Source: Rhizobium leguminosarum bv. viciae USDA 2370 (lineage in GTDB: Bacteria > Pseudomonadota > Alphaproteobacteria > Rhizobiales > Rhizobiaceae). From it: a stretch of 64,000 nt of DNA. The translations under genes were made by a program, and so were the position numbers. Where the stretch lies: assembly GCF_002008365.1 (NCBI RefSeq), contig NZ_MRDL01000059.1:124001-188000 (forward strand), given 5' to 3'. The notes under the pieces were generated by a model that saw nothing but the letters and a program-made list of their open reading frames with translations, made no database searches and was not told where the DNA came from. Of the stretch, positions 25,801 through 33,364 are shown piece by piece (position 1 is the stretch's first letter; every line of letters begins with the position of its first letter).

Positions 25801-25920
25801 CTACCTTCCGGATGGGCAGCATCGCAGCCGCTGAACATTCTCGAAGAGCCGATGGAGCGGAAGGGACCTGCCGACATCATGCCGTTCGAAATCCGGACTT
25901 GGAAGCTGAAGAAAGCTTGA
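22894..25920 (+). CDS. GH38-family alpha-mannosidase
   Basis: 1008 residues, typical of bacterial GH38 enzymes; no signal peptide, so cytoplasmic. An N-terminal beta domain precedes the catalytic barrel. Zinc ligands H254 and D256 lie in GHAHIDLAWLWP, the nucleophile D366 in CWLPDCFGFSG, and another zinc His in KNEFHDILPGSS. The C-terminal half is the usual beta-sandwich set. It should hydrolyse alpha-linked mannose from imported oligosaccharides. AGGATAAGCC precedes the ATG. It is divergent from the ROK regulator and lies in the same regulon-like region as the sugar importer. Exact linkage preference cannot be read from the sequence. Confidence 0.95.
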   Translation: MPLTIAQRLDRLKVRIAELAHWRDRQSAAIDGWTFESEPIAHHQDWPHRQGVVHFAVSAEAPEAWPLADIRLQLDLGGESLITLSYPDGQTETFGLDPYHQEFPVKGRRFSIATETVARFPFGEPNRAPRLNKARFIWLDGPAHRLHLLLKQVAEAIDVLGEHEVVPHLMDAAEHALRSLDWPSDTAAYISRTSGAVMQQKIWELPELEANPAGLTEEQSASAATAFEALTARLKELQKRFPPNGELLLTGHAHIDLAWLWPYRETRRKMRRTFNTALSLMERSDDFRFNQSTAHYYAQMEEEDPELLDRIKKKVADGKWETVGGMWVEPDTNMPTGESLARQVLYGQRYFEKTFGTRHTVCWLPDCFGFSGALPQILRQGGIDSFFTIKVNWSETNHIPSDLFWWKGLDGSQVLTHTFDNPMQGYNGFVQPDCYVPTWKNFRGKTQHDTSLLAVGYGDGGGGVTPEMVEREVQLRDFPAIPQARWGTVKSYYEQAHRTAGEKSLPVWDGEIYLELHRATLTSQSGVKRKHRQAERALITAEAIASLGHMLGADKPQSLEADWRVVLKNEFHDILPGSSIREVYQDAEQELGGVIDRAKIEQARALQALSAKLPKGGVGDALVVVNPSLAARPLSATLSDGTVVSAADVVAPLSVAVFDKGTLKPASGLKAGPGHLENEYLSVAIGKDGAVVSLIHKATGREAVDGSANQLWVYPADKPRNWDAWDIDADYAEKAVRLDAPESITLVEEGPHRAAIRVVYRYRNSSVTQTYVLTANARRLDIETTIDWHDRRTLLRTLNPVAALARKATFECAFGIVERATHTNTSWEQAMFEAVAHRFVDISEPGFGVALLNNAKYGHSARGNVIGMSLVRGPIYPDPLADEGEQSFTYALMPHEGTWHEGGVLDEAIELNQPLVAAEASGLSTGTFAPLVVSGIPVAFSGLKPAEEGDGLVLRLYEPAGRRGNLSLGLPSGWAASQPLNILEEPMERKGPADIMPFEIRTWKLKKA

Positions 25921-25989
25921 GGCTATGTCTTGGTCGACGGCTCTCTCTCACTTCTGTGCCGCGCAATGATCCGCGGCGCTCAACCAAGC

Positions 25990-26628
25990 TCAGCCCTCTA
26001 AACCAAGGCTCGCCAACAGCCGGCTGATATAAGCTTCCAACCCTCCGACCATGTCGAAGCGGGTGGGATCGCGCAGCCAGAGCATCTGAAGGCCGTCCAT
26101 CACCGCGATCAGTTCGGCCGCTATTGCCCTGCCGTCAATCTTGCCGTCGATCGAGCCATCGGCGACGGCCTCTTCGAAGGTCGCGGCGATGTCATTCTGC
26201 AGTTGGGTGGCGCGATCGAGAAACCATCCTTTGGCCGGGTGATCCTTCATCAGGCTCTCGGCACTCAGGATGGCGAAGGCCCTGATGACCTCGACCATAT
26301 CGGCGTTGCGGCGGAAGACCTCGACCATGCCCTTGAGCAGGCCGCGGAGATCGGAACGATGGGGCCTGATGAAGCTTTCGCTTTCGCGATCGCGCTTATC
26401 CAGAATGGCGAGCAGGAGATCGACCTTGGTCGGGAAATGGTGCAGCAGGCCGGGCAGCGACAGGCCGACGTCGCGGGCAACATCCGCGATGGCGGCATTC
26501 TGGTAGCCGTCTTCGGCGAAGCGCCGCATCGCAGCCGTCAGGATCTCCGCGCGGCGCGCTTCGCCCTTGCGGGATCTGCGTCGTCGCTTTTCGTCCTGTC
26601 CGGTATTCGATTCGGAAAACTCTGCCAT
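25990..26628 (-). CDS. TetR-family transcriptional regulator
   Basis: 212 residues. After a basic leader (KRRRRSRKGEARR) comes the TetR helix-turn-helix (AEILTAAMRRFAEDGYQNAAIADVARDVGLSLPGLLHHFPTKVDLLLAIL), then a helical ligand domain. GGGAGAGGCG precedes the start. It is divergent from the GH3 gene; the intergenic region contains a perfect 16-bp palindrome overlapping a TTGACA element, so it most likely represses itself and the GH3 gene. Ligand unknown. Confidence 0.92.
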   Translation of the reverse strand: MAEFSESNTGQDEKRRRRSRKGEARRAEILTAAMRRFAEDGYQNAAIADVARDVGLSLPGLLHHFPTKVDLLLAILDKRDRESESFIRPHRSDLRGLLKGMVEVFRRNADMVEVIRAFAILSAESLMKDHPAKGWFLDRATQLQNDIAATFEEAVADGSIDGKIDGRAIAAELIAVMDGLQMLWLRDPTRFDMVGGLEAYISRLLASLGLEG

Positions 26629-26683
26629 CGCCTCTCCCGTCGGTTTCTCCGGCGCTCTTTATCCATACATTAGGCTTCGCCAG

Positions 26684-26714
26684 TTGACATCTTAAAAATA
26701 CCGAGTACTCGGTA
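26684..26714. promoter_or_regulatory. Promoter element with perfect 16-bp palindrome (TetR operator candidate)
   Basis: TACCGAGTACTCGGTA at 26699-26714 is a perfect palindrome between the divergent tetR and GH3 genes. A TTGACA hexamer lies at 26684-26689, so a bound repressor would block the GH3 promoter. TetR operators are typically palindromes of this size. Confidence 0.75.
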
Positions 26715-26829
26715 GGTTTACGAACTACCTTACGTGCTGAGAAGTGCGCGTTTGCCGCCGATGGGTTAGCACCGCGCTTGCTCCGGCAATACTTCACGGC
26801 AACCGAATTCCATTGAAGGGGAGGTTTGC

Positions 26830-29292
26830 ATGATCGATTCCATTCTCGACAAGATGACGCTCGAGGAGCAGGTCTCCCTGTTGTCCGGCGCCGATTTCTG
26901 GACGACGGTTCCCGTCGAGCGTCTTGATGTGCCGAAGATCAAGGTGACGGACGGACCGAATGGCGCCCGCGGCGCCGGTTCGCTGGTCGGCGGCGTCAAG
27001 GCGACCTGTTTTCCCACCGCCATCGCGCTCGGCGCCACCTGGAATCCCGATCTGGTCGAGCGCATGGGTGTGGCGCTTGCCCACCAGGCGAAGAGCAAGG
27101 GTGCCGCCGTACTGCTCGCGCCTACGGTGAATATCCATCGTTCCGGCCTCAACGGGCGAAATTTCGAATGTTATTCCGAGGATCCGATGCTGACCGCGGA
27201 ACTCGCCGTCGCCTATATCAAAGGCGTGCAGAGCCAGGGGATCGCGGCGACGATCAAGCACTTCGCCGGCAATGAATCCGAGATAGAGCGGCAGACCATG
27301 TCTTCCGATGTCGACGAGCGGACGCTGCGCGAAATCTACTTTCCGCCCTTCGAACAGGCTGTCAAACGCGCCGGCGTGATGGCCGTCATGTCCTCCTATA
27401 ACCGCCTCAACGGCACCTATACGAGCGAGCATGAGTGGCTGCTGACCAAGGTGCTGCGCCAGGAATGGGGATTCGACGGCATCGTCATGTCCGACTGGTT
27501 CGGTTCGCATTCGACGGCCGAGACGATCAATGCCGGGCTTGATCTCGAGATGCCCGGCCCGGCGCGCGATCGCGGCGAGAAGCTGGTTGCGGCCGTGCGC
27601 GAGGGCAGGGTCGAAGCCGCCACCGTGCGGGCGGCGGCGCAGCGGATCCTGCTTCTACTCGAGCGGGTCGGCGCGTTCGAGAAGAAGCCCGACCTTACGG
27701 AGCAGGCGGTCGACCTGCCGGAAGACCGGGCGCTGATCCGGCGTCTCGGCGCAGAGGGCGCAGTCCTTTTGAAGAACGACGGCATACTGCCGCTTGCCAA
27801 GACGTCGCTCGACCGGATCGCCGTCATCGGACCCAACGCCGCGAGCGCGCGCGTCATGGGCGGTGGCAGCGCGCAGATCGCGGCGCATTACGTGGTCAGT
27901 CCGCTCGAAGGGATTCGAGCCGCCCTTTCCAATGCCAATAGCGTCAGCCACGCCGTCGGCTGCCGCCATAACCGTCTGATCGAGGTGGCCAAGGGAAAGA
28001 TCACCGTCGAATATTTCAAGGGACGCGGCTGCCGGGGCACTCCGCTTCATGTCGAGACCGTCGACAAGGGTGAGTTCTTTTGGTTCGAACTGCCGGCGGC
28101 CGAGCTCGACCCCACCGATTTCTCGGCACGGATGACGATGCAATTCGTGCCGGGGGAGAGCGGCGATCATGTCTTCGGCATGACCAATGCCGGACTGGCG
28201 CGGCTCTTCGTCGATGGCAGGCTGACGGTTGACGGCCATGACGGCTGGGCACGCGGCGAAAACTATTTCGGCACGGCCAATGACGAACAGCGCGGCACGG
28301 TAGCGCTCGATGCGGGCAAAGCCCATGCCGTCACCGTCGAATATGACCCGCCGGTGGCGAACGAAGAGGGGATCAACCTCACGGCCATTCGGTTCGGCGT
28401 CGAAAAGCCCTTGGGCGAGGCCGATATCGAAGATGCCGTCGAGACGGCGCTGAATGCCGATGTGGCGCTTCTCTTCGTCGGCCGCGACGGCGAATGGGAT
28501 ACCGAGGGCTTGGACCTGCCCGACATGCGGCTTCCGGGGCGGCAGGAAGAGCTGATCGAGCGGGTTGCGGCCGCCAACGCCAACACCGTGGTCGTGCTGC
28601 AGACCGGCGGTCCGGTGGAAATGCCGTGGCTCGGCAAGGTTCGCGCCGTTCTGCAGATCTGGTATCCTGGGCAGGAGCTGGGCAATGCCGTCGCCGATGT
28701 CCTATTCGGCGATGTCGAGCCCGGCGGACGCCTGCCGCAGACATTCCCGAAGGCGCTTGCCGACAATTCCGCCATCACAGGCGATCCGGCCGTCTATCCG
28801 GGTAAGGATGGGCATGTACGCTATGCCGAAGGCGTCTTCGTCGGCTATCGTCATCACGATACGCGTGCTGTCGAACCGCTCTTCCCCTTCGGTTTCGGCC
28901 TTGGCTATACGCGCTTCAGCTGGAGCGAGCCGCGCCAGTCGGCGAGCGAAATGGGTGCCGAAGGCGTGACGGTCAGCATCGATCTGACAAATATCGGCGA
29001 TCGGGCCGGATCGGAACTGGTACAGCTCTATGTGCGTTCGCCAAAGTCAAAGGTGGAGCGGCCGGACAAGGAACTGCGCGCCTTCGCAAAGCTTTCGCTG
29101 CTGCCCGGTGAGACCGGCACGGCCGAAATGAAGATCATGCCGCGCGACCTCGCCTATTTCGACGTCGGGGCCGGCGCCTTCCGCGCCGAAGCCGGCGACT
29201 ACCAGCTGGTGGTGGCTGCGAATGCCGCGGATATCAGGTTCATCATCGATCTGCCGTCACCACTCGAATATGTACTGCCATCTTCGAATTAA
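26830..29292 (+). CDS. GH3-family beta-glycosidase with PA14 insert
   Basis: 820 residues, no signal peptide. The N-terminal GH3 barrel carries the substrate-binding KHF (K143-H144) and the nucleophile D222 in GIVMSDWFGSHS. The second alpha/beta domain is interrupted at about residues 390-530 by a PA14 module (TVEYFKGRGCRG...FVDGRLTVDGHDGW...), known in several GH3 enzymes to shape substrate length. A fibronectin-III-like domain ends the protein. It probably removes terminal beta-glucose or related sugars from imported glycosides in the cytoplasm. GGGGAGG precedes the ATG. Controlled probably by the divergent TetR regulator. Confidence 0.94.
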   Translation: MIDSILDKMTLEEQVSLLSGADFWTTVPVERLDVPKIKVTDGPNGARGAGSLVGGVKATCFPTAIALGATWNPDLVERMGVALAHQAKSKGAAVLLAPTVNIHRSGLNGRNFECYSEDPMLTAELAVAYIKGVQSQGIAATIKHFAGNESEIERQTMSSDVDERTLREIYFPPFEQAVKRAGVMAVMSSYNRLNGTYTSEHEWLLTKVLRQEWGFDGIVMSDWFGSHSTAETINAGLDLEMPGPARDRGEKLVAAVREGRVEAATVRAAAQRILLLLERVGAFEKKPDLTEQAVDLPEDRALIRRLGAEGAVLLKNDGILPLAKTSLDRIAVIGPNAASARVMGGGSAQIAAHYVVSPLEGIRAALSNANSVSHAVGCRHNRLIEVAKGKITVEYFKGRGCRGTPLHVETVDKGEFFWFELPAAELDPTDFSARMTMQFVPGESGDHVFGMTNAGLARLFVDGRLTVDGHDGWARGENYFGTANDEQRGTVALDAGKAHAVTVEYDPPVANEEGINLTAIRFGVEKPLGEADIEDAVETALNADVALLFVGRDGEWDTEGLDLPDMRLPGRQEELIERVAAANANTVVVLQTGGPVEMPWLGKVRAVLQIWYPGQELGNAVADVLFGDVEPGGRLPQTFPKALADNSAITGDPAVYPGKDGHVRYAEGVFVGYRHHDTRAVEPLFPFGFGLGYTRFSWSEPRQSASEMGAEGVTVSIDLTNIGDRAGSELVQLYVRSPKSKVERPDKELRAFAKLSLLPGETGTAEMKIMPRDLAYFDVGAGAFRAEAGDYQLVVAANAADIRFIIDLPSPLEYVLPSSN

Positions 29293-29342
29293 AGGCAGGC
29301 TGGCGAGATCCATATCGTATTCGAGCTGAGCCCGGCCGATCG

Positions 29343-29366
29343 CGCTTGGCGCGTCTGCGCCAAGCG
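29343..29366. terminator. Hairpin between convergent GH3 and OmpA-like genes
   Basis: CGCTTGGCGC (29343-29352) pairs perfectly with GCGCCAAGCG (29357-29366) over GTCT. It lies about 50 bases past the GH3 stop and just past the stop of the OmpA-like gene on the other strand, so it could serve as a bidirectional terminator. Confidence 0.65.
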
Positions 29367-29381
29367 TTGGTTCGAGCTGAA

Positions 29382-29918
29382 TCAGGCCGCGTCGGGCTGA
29401 GAGCGGAGATTGGTGACGACGCGCCGGTTCTGCACCTTGCAGGAGCGCTCCGTGCAGTCGCGCACTTCGCGGTCGTTGCCGTAGCCCTTGGCCCACATGC
29501 GCCTGGCGTCCACGCCCTTCGAGACGAGATAGGCCATCGCCGCATCGGCGCGCTTCTGCGACAGCGTCTCCATTTGGGATGCCGAACCGGAATCGTCGGC
29601 AAATCCCTGCAGCTTGAGCAGCCAAGTCGGGTTCTTGTTCAGCCAGATGGCCTGGTTGTCCAATGTTGCCATGGCGACGGAATCGAGCGTCGCGGAGTCC
29701 TGCTTGAAGTAGATCCTTCGGCCGACATTGAGGATGAAATCCTCTTCACTGCCAGCCGCGACGGTTTCGAAACCGGGCGCCGGATCGTTGGTCTGGCCGC
29801 TCATCGGCGCCGCAGCGGGTTCTTCCAGAGACGCGACCTTGGTTGTGGTGCAGGCGGTAAGCGCCAGGAGCATGGCCGCGGCCATAAGCTGCCTCATGTA
29901 TCCGGTCGGAGCAGACAT
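29382..29918 (-). CDS. OmpA/Pal-family lipoprotein
   Basis: 178 residues from 29918 (GAGGA ten bases upstream; M8 at 29897 is an alternative). A short signal peptide ends in the lipobox LTAC, so it should be lipid-anchored. The C-terminal domain (about 60-170) is OmpA-like and binds peptidoglycan: GRRIYFKQDSATLD, LKLQGFADDSGS, then QKRADAAMAYLVSKGVDARRMWAKGYG and NRRVV. The intervening region is low in structure. It likely bridges outer membrane and wall. It follows an L,D-transpeptidase gene by 13 bases on the same strand. Confidence 0.9.
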   Translation of the reverse strand: MSAPTGYMRQLMAAAMLLALTACTTTKVASLEEPAAAPMSGQTNDPAPGFETVAAGSEEDFILNVGRRIYFKQDSATLDSVAMATLDNQAIWLNKNPTWLLKLQGFADDSGSASQMETLSQKRADAAMAYLVSKGVDARRMWAKGYGNDREVRDCTERSCKVQNRRVVTNLRSQPDAA

Positions 29919-29931
29919 CAGCGGATATTCC

Positions 29932-30606
29932 TCATTCGACCGGAGTTATTTGGCTGACCTGCGCGGCACTTTCAGCCTGGTCGGCAATGTGCGGCAGAAC
30001 CTGCACCGCGGTGCCGATGGGGCAACGCTGGTAAAGATCGATGGCGTCTTCGTTGAACATGCGGATACAGCCGCTGGAGGCATCCTTGCCGATGCTCCAC
30101 GGCTCAAGCGTGCCGTGGAAGCGATAACCGGTGTCGACGCCGTCGCGATGCAGATACATGGCGCGGGGACCAAGTGGATTTTTCGGTGAACCTCCGGCCA
30201 CGAATTCGGGCAGTTCAGGATGGCGCTTGCGCATCTCCGGCGGCGGCGTCCAGCGCGGCCAAAGCGATTTAGCGTCGATCGTGGCGCGGCCAAACCATTT
30301 GAAGCCCTCGCGGCCGACGCCGACGCCATAGCGGATGGCCGTCTTGTTCTCCATGATCACGTAGAGAAAATGGTGCCTTGTATCGACGACGACGGTGCCG
30401 ATCGGCTCGCTGCTGAAATATTTGACAACCTGGCGGTGCCACTTCTTGTCGATCTTGGCGAAGTTGGTCTTTTGGAACGTCACGCCATTGTCGACGGCGG
30501 TGCCGGCAAAATTGGAAGATGCGGCGGCGAATGCCGGTTTCTGGACCGCACCGGCGCCAAGTAACGCCAATCCACCAAGCACAATATTTCTGCGTGTCCA
30601 CGGCAT
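29932..30606 (-). CDS. L,D-transpeptidase (YkuD family)
   Basis: 224 residues from the ATG at 30606, preceded by GGGGGAT; the frame extends to 30669 without support. The N-terminus TRRNIVLGGLALLGAGAV is a twin-arginine-like signal. The YkuD catalytic motif is complete: H164 in RFHGTLEPWSIGK and nucleophile C180 in SSGCIRM. Such enzymes form 3-3 peptidoglycan cross-links or attach outer-membrane proteins to the wall in the periplasm. Its partner gene downstream encodes an OmpA-like lipoprotein, which fits a wall/outer-membrane linkage role. Confidence 0.92.
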   Translation of the reverse strand: MPWTRRNIVLGGLALLGAGAVQKPAFAAASSNFAGTAVDNGVTFQKTNFAKIDKKWHRQVVKYFSSEPIGTVVVDTRHHFLYVIMENKTAIRYGVGVGREGFKWFGRATIDAKSLWPRWTPPPEMRKRHPELPEFVAGGSPKNPLGPRAMYLHRDGVDTGYRFHGTLEPWSIGKDASSGCIRMFNEDAIDLYQRCPIGTAVQVLPHIADQAESAAQVSQITPVE

Positions 30607-30786
30607 CGGCAATATCCCCCTTAAAGCCAAGCAGCGAAGTGTCAGTAAATCAGATTTTTCATTTGCCACAACAGAAAAATCATATCCTCCCTAAAGGCGG
30701 AGATCGGTTCACGGGCCTCCTGTGTCTGGTATTGCCCCATTGTTACTCTGGAATGCCGCGGCGCTTCGAGTTAAGGGGCCGGGCAT

Positions 30787-31297
30787 TCATCGCCTTTGAA
30801 GATCGGCATGTACTCTTTCCGAGCCGATGCTCTTCACACGCGGCAGTTCCTTTTCTTGTGCGAATGCCTCCACAAGATCACAAAGCATCTCTCGCGAAAG
30901 GCCTGGGACCACATGATGGGGCAAATGCCCGACACTTCTGGTCTTCTTGCAGCAAGGTGTAACGCCGCTGCGCTGCCGATCGAGTGCGCAACGATCCTCA
31001 CCTCCGACAGGTCAAGAGACGTGAGAAGGCGTTCAAGCCAGAAGGACTGTCCCTCATGTCCACGCTCAGCCGGTGCAGCCGGCGTGCTCAGTCCATAGCC
31101 GGGCCGGTCGGGAGCAATGATCCGGATATCGCTGTTGTCGAAGGGAAGCAAAATTTCCTGCGCAAAGACTGCCGCAGCCATGCAGGGACTGGAATGCCAT
31201 GTGAGTTGCCACCGCCAAGGATGTGAACGTCCTGATCTGCGACGTGAATTGTTATTCCGAACGTCGGCTGGACAGGCTTCACTAACATGAGGCGCAT
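30787..31297 (-). pseudogene. Degraded alpha/beta hydrolase gene
   Basis: Three pieces in order on the minus strand look like one alpha/beta hydrolase. An N-terminal piece (ITIHVADQDVHILGGGNSHGIPV, about 31297-31200) lies in one frame. The core (IRIIAPDRPGYGLSTP...VRIVAHSIGSAAALHLAARRPE, about 31128-30942) lies in another; its AHSIGSA segment would hold the nucleophile. A tail (GHLPHHVVPGLSREMLCDLVEAF, ending at a stop at 30787-30789) lies in a third frame and resembles a hydrolase C-terminus with the catalytic His. The middle, including the acid residue, is missing, so at least one frameshift and an internal deletion are needed. Confidence 0.65.
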
Positions 31298-31344
31298 AAC
31301 TAAATCGGAAGAAGAAGTTCCCGTCGGGACGGCGCCTACGGCAT

Positions 31345-31377
31345 TGAGCCGCTAGAGTAGGATGGACGGGCGGCTCA
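31345..31377. repeat. Inverted repeat upstream of the AI-2E-family gene
   Basis: TGAGCCGC (31345-31352) and GCGGCTCA (31370-31377) form perfect eight-base arms over a 17-base spacer. It lies 55 bases before the AI-2E-family start codon and could be an operator or a terminator of the decayed upstream locus. Confidence 0.4.
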
Positions 31378-31432
31378 GCGCTGCCGCCTTATCTGTGCTA
31401 CCATCATCGCGGTCTCGAAGCGGAAAGATCGA

Positions 31433-32482
31433 ATGCTCCTTCAGCGTGTCAGTTTCTATGTGCTTCTGGTCCTCGTGACCATTGCGTTCGTCGCCGTCGT
31501 GCTACCGTTCTATTCGGCGATATTCTGGGCAGTCGTCCTCGCTATCATCTTCTTCCCGCTTCACGCCCGTATCGAGGCGCGGCTGGGTGGGCGGGGAAAC
31601 CTTGCTGCAGCGCTGTCTGTGTTGATCTGCCTCTGCGTCGTTATCATTCCCGGGCTGATCGTCCTCAGTTCACTCGTCCAGCAGGGCAACCATCTCTACC
31701 AACGTATGGACACCGGCGAGATCGACGTCCGGAGCTTTATTCATAATCTGCAGGAAGCATTGCCCTTGTTCCTCCGCGACTGGCTCCGGAGCATCGAGCT
31801 GAACGGCGTCGATACGTTTCAGGACCGCGTTTCCTCGGCATTGATGCAGGGCGGCGGTTTTTTTGCCGGACGCGCCTTGAGCCTCGGTCAGAACACCGTG
31901 CGGTTCTTCGTCACCTTCGGCGTGATGCTCTATCTCCTGTTCTTCATGTTCCGGGATGGGCGCGCCCTTGCCCGCGCCATCAGAAGAGCGCTGCCTCTCA
32001 GCGATGCCCATACACTTCGCTTCACCTCCAAATTCACTTCGGTCGTTCACGCGACCGTGCGAGGCAATATTATCATCGCCATCATCCAGGGTTCGATCGG
32101 CGGAATCGCCTTCTGGGCCCTTGGCGTCGAGCCAGCCCTTCTGTGGGGCGTGCTGATGAGTTTCCTGTCGCTGCTGCCTGCGGTCGGCGCCGCATTGATC
32201 TGGGTCCCCACGGCCATTTACCTGGCTCTGGCCGGCTTTTGGGTGAAGGCGATTGTGCTGGTTGCGGTAGGCGCCCTCGTCATCGGTCTTGTCGATAATC
32301 TGCTGCGGCCGTCTCTGGTCGGCAGAGAGACCAAGCTTCCCGACTATGTTGTCCTCATTTCCACCATTGGCGGCATTTCTCTACTAGGCATCAATGGTTT
32401 CGTGATCGGGCCACTGATCGCCGCTCTCTTCATCGCCGCTTGGGGGATATTCGTGGAGGAGGAGGGCACGTCGGATTCCTGA
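31433..32482 (+). CDS. AI-2E family transporter (YdiK/PerM type)
   Basis: 349 residues with about eight membrane spans: an N-terminal pair, a cytoplasmic or periplasmic helical segment (about 85-145), then the conserved C-terminal membrane block with LLPAVGAALIWVPTAIYL and DNLLRPSLVGRETKLPDYVVLISTIGGI, the family signature. Members have been linked to autoinducer-2 export and to ion/proton antiport; the substrate cannot be predicted. GGAAAGATCGA precedes the ATG. No obvious operon partner; the next gene starts 408 bases downstream. Confidence 0.9.
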   Translation: MLLQRVSFYVLLVLVTIAFVAVVLPFYSAIFWAVVLAIIFFPLHARIEARLGGRGNLAAALSVLICLCVVIIPGLIVLSSLVQQGNHLYQRMDTGEIDVRSFIHNLQEALPLFLRDWLRSIELNGVDTFQDRVSSALMQGGGFFAGRALSLGQNTVRFFVTFGVMLYLLFFMFRDGRALARAIRRALPLSDAHTLRFTSKFTSVVHATVRGNIIIAIIQGSIGGIAFWALGVEPALLWGVLMSFLSLLPAVGAALIWVPTAIYLALAGFWVKAIVLVAVGALVIGLVDNLLRPSLVGRETKLPDYVVLISTIGGISLLGINGFVIGPLIAALFIAAWGIFVEEEGTSDS

Positions 32483-32890
32483 CGATGCGACCGGAGCATT
32501 TACCGATGGCTTCCGGAACTTTCGTCTCCCTGACCGGTTTCATAGATTCGAACCATCATCATGGGGGTGGAGCCATGAGCGCTCCGGGTGTCGCCGTCTT
32601 CGATAAGACGCGGCAAACCACAAATATGCGGCACGACGATCTGATGGCCGAGCAGGGACCTGATCGGCAGCTAGTCTGCGGTGAACGACGAGCTTTCATC
32701 GACGCCCGGGCGAGGTGCGGAAAGTGCGCCACGGACTGCCGGCAGAAGTCCAGGTGCTCTGGCCGGATCCGGATAGCGACACTCAGTGCCCCATCGAGAG
32801 GGTGGCAGGAGCCGCAACCACGTCGTTTCGGAAACGACTCTCACCGGAACATTCGACGTCCACTAACCGTAAAAGGCAGGAGGAAAGACC
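32483..32890 (+). other. Gap before the CBS gene, with a possible small or decayed cysteine-rich frame
   Basis: An open frame starting with ATG at 32575 reads MSAPGVAVFDKTRQTTNMRHDDLMAEQG, then a cysteine cluster (RCGKCATDCRQKSRC). It runs without a recognised domain into the CBS gene in another frame. A neighbouring frame (about 32740-32820) carries LWPDPDSDTQCPIERVAG. The mixture suggests a decayed small gene, but no identity can be given. The GGAGG ribosome binding site of the CBS gene closes the gap. Confidence 0.3.
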
Positions 32891-33316
32891 ATGAAAGTGT
32901 CAGAGATCATGTCTCGCGATGTAGAAATCGCCAACCCTAATCAGACGATAGCCGAAATCGCGAGATGCATGGCCGACAGGCAGATCGGCTTCCTGCCGGT
33001 CGGCGACAACGACCGGCTCGTCGGAACGATCACGGATCGCGATCTCGTCGTGCGTGGGCTTGCCGATGGACTCGGGGGCGATGCAAAGGTGCGCGAAGTC
33101 ATGTCACGCGATGTCAAATATTGTTTCGAAGACGAAGATGTCGACGACGTGACCCGCAATATGGGGCAGGTCCAGGTCCGCCGCCTTCCCGTCGTCAATC
33201 GTGACAAACGCCTTACCGGCGTCATCTCGCTTGGCGATGCGTCCCTGGCGGACACCGCTGCAGCGGGAGCCGGGTTGAAAAAAGTTTCCCGACCGGGCGG
33301 CGCTCATGCACACTAG
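32891..33316 (+). CDS. Tandem CBS-domain protein
   Basis: 141 residues consisting almost entirely of two CBS motifs: VSEIMSRDVEIANPNQTIAEIARCMADRQIGFLPVGDNDRLVGTITDRDLV and VREVMSRDV...VRRLPVVNRDKRLTGVISLGDAS. A pair forms one Bateman module that binds adenine nucleotides. Stand-alone proteins of this kind are often stress-induced regulators of unknown partners. The ribosome binding site is strong (GGCAGGAGGAAAGACC). Confidence 0.92.
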   Translation: MKVSEIMSRDVEIANPNQTIAEIARCMADRQIGFLPVGDNDRLVGTITDRDLVVRGLADGLGGDAKVREVMSRDVKYCFEDEDVDDVTRNMGQVQVRRLPVVNRDKRLTGVISLGDASLADTAAAGAGLKKVSRPGGAHAH

Positions 33317-33319
33317 AGG

Positions 33320-33337
33320 AGGATGATTTTAGGCCTG
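33320..33337. repeat. Half-copy of the intergenic motif at 3673-3690
   Basis: AGGATGATTTTAGGCCTG is identical to the left part of the hairpin at 3673-3704, again directly after a gene end (the CBS stop at 33316). The pairing right arm is absent here. Confidence 0.7.
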
Positions 33338-33364
33338 AAGCAATCAGGATCCTGTCGTTTGAGA

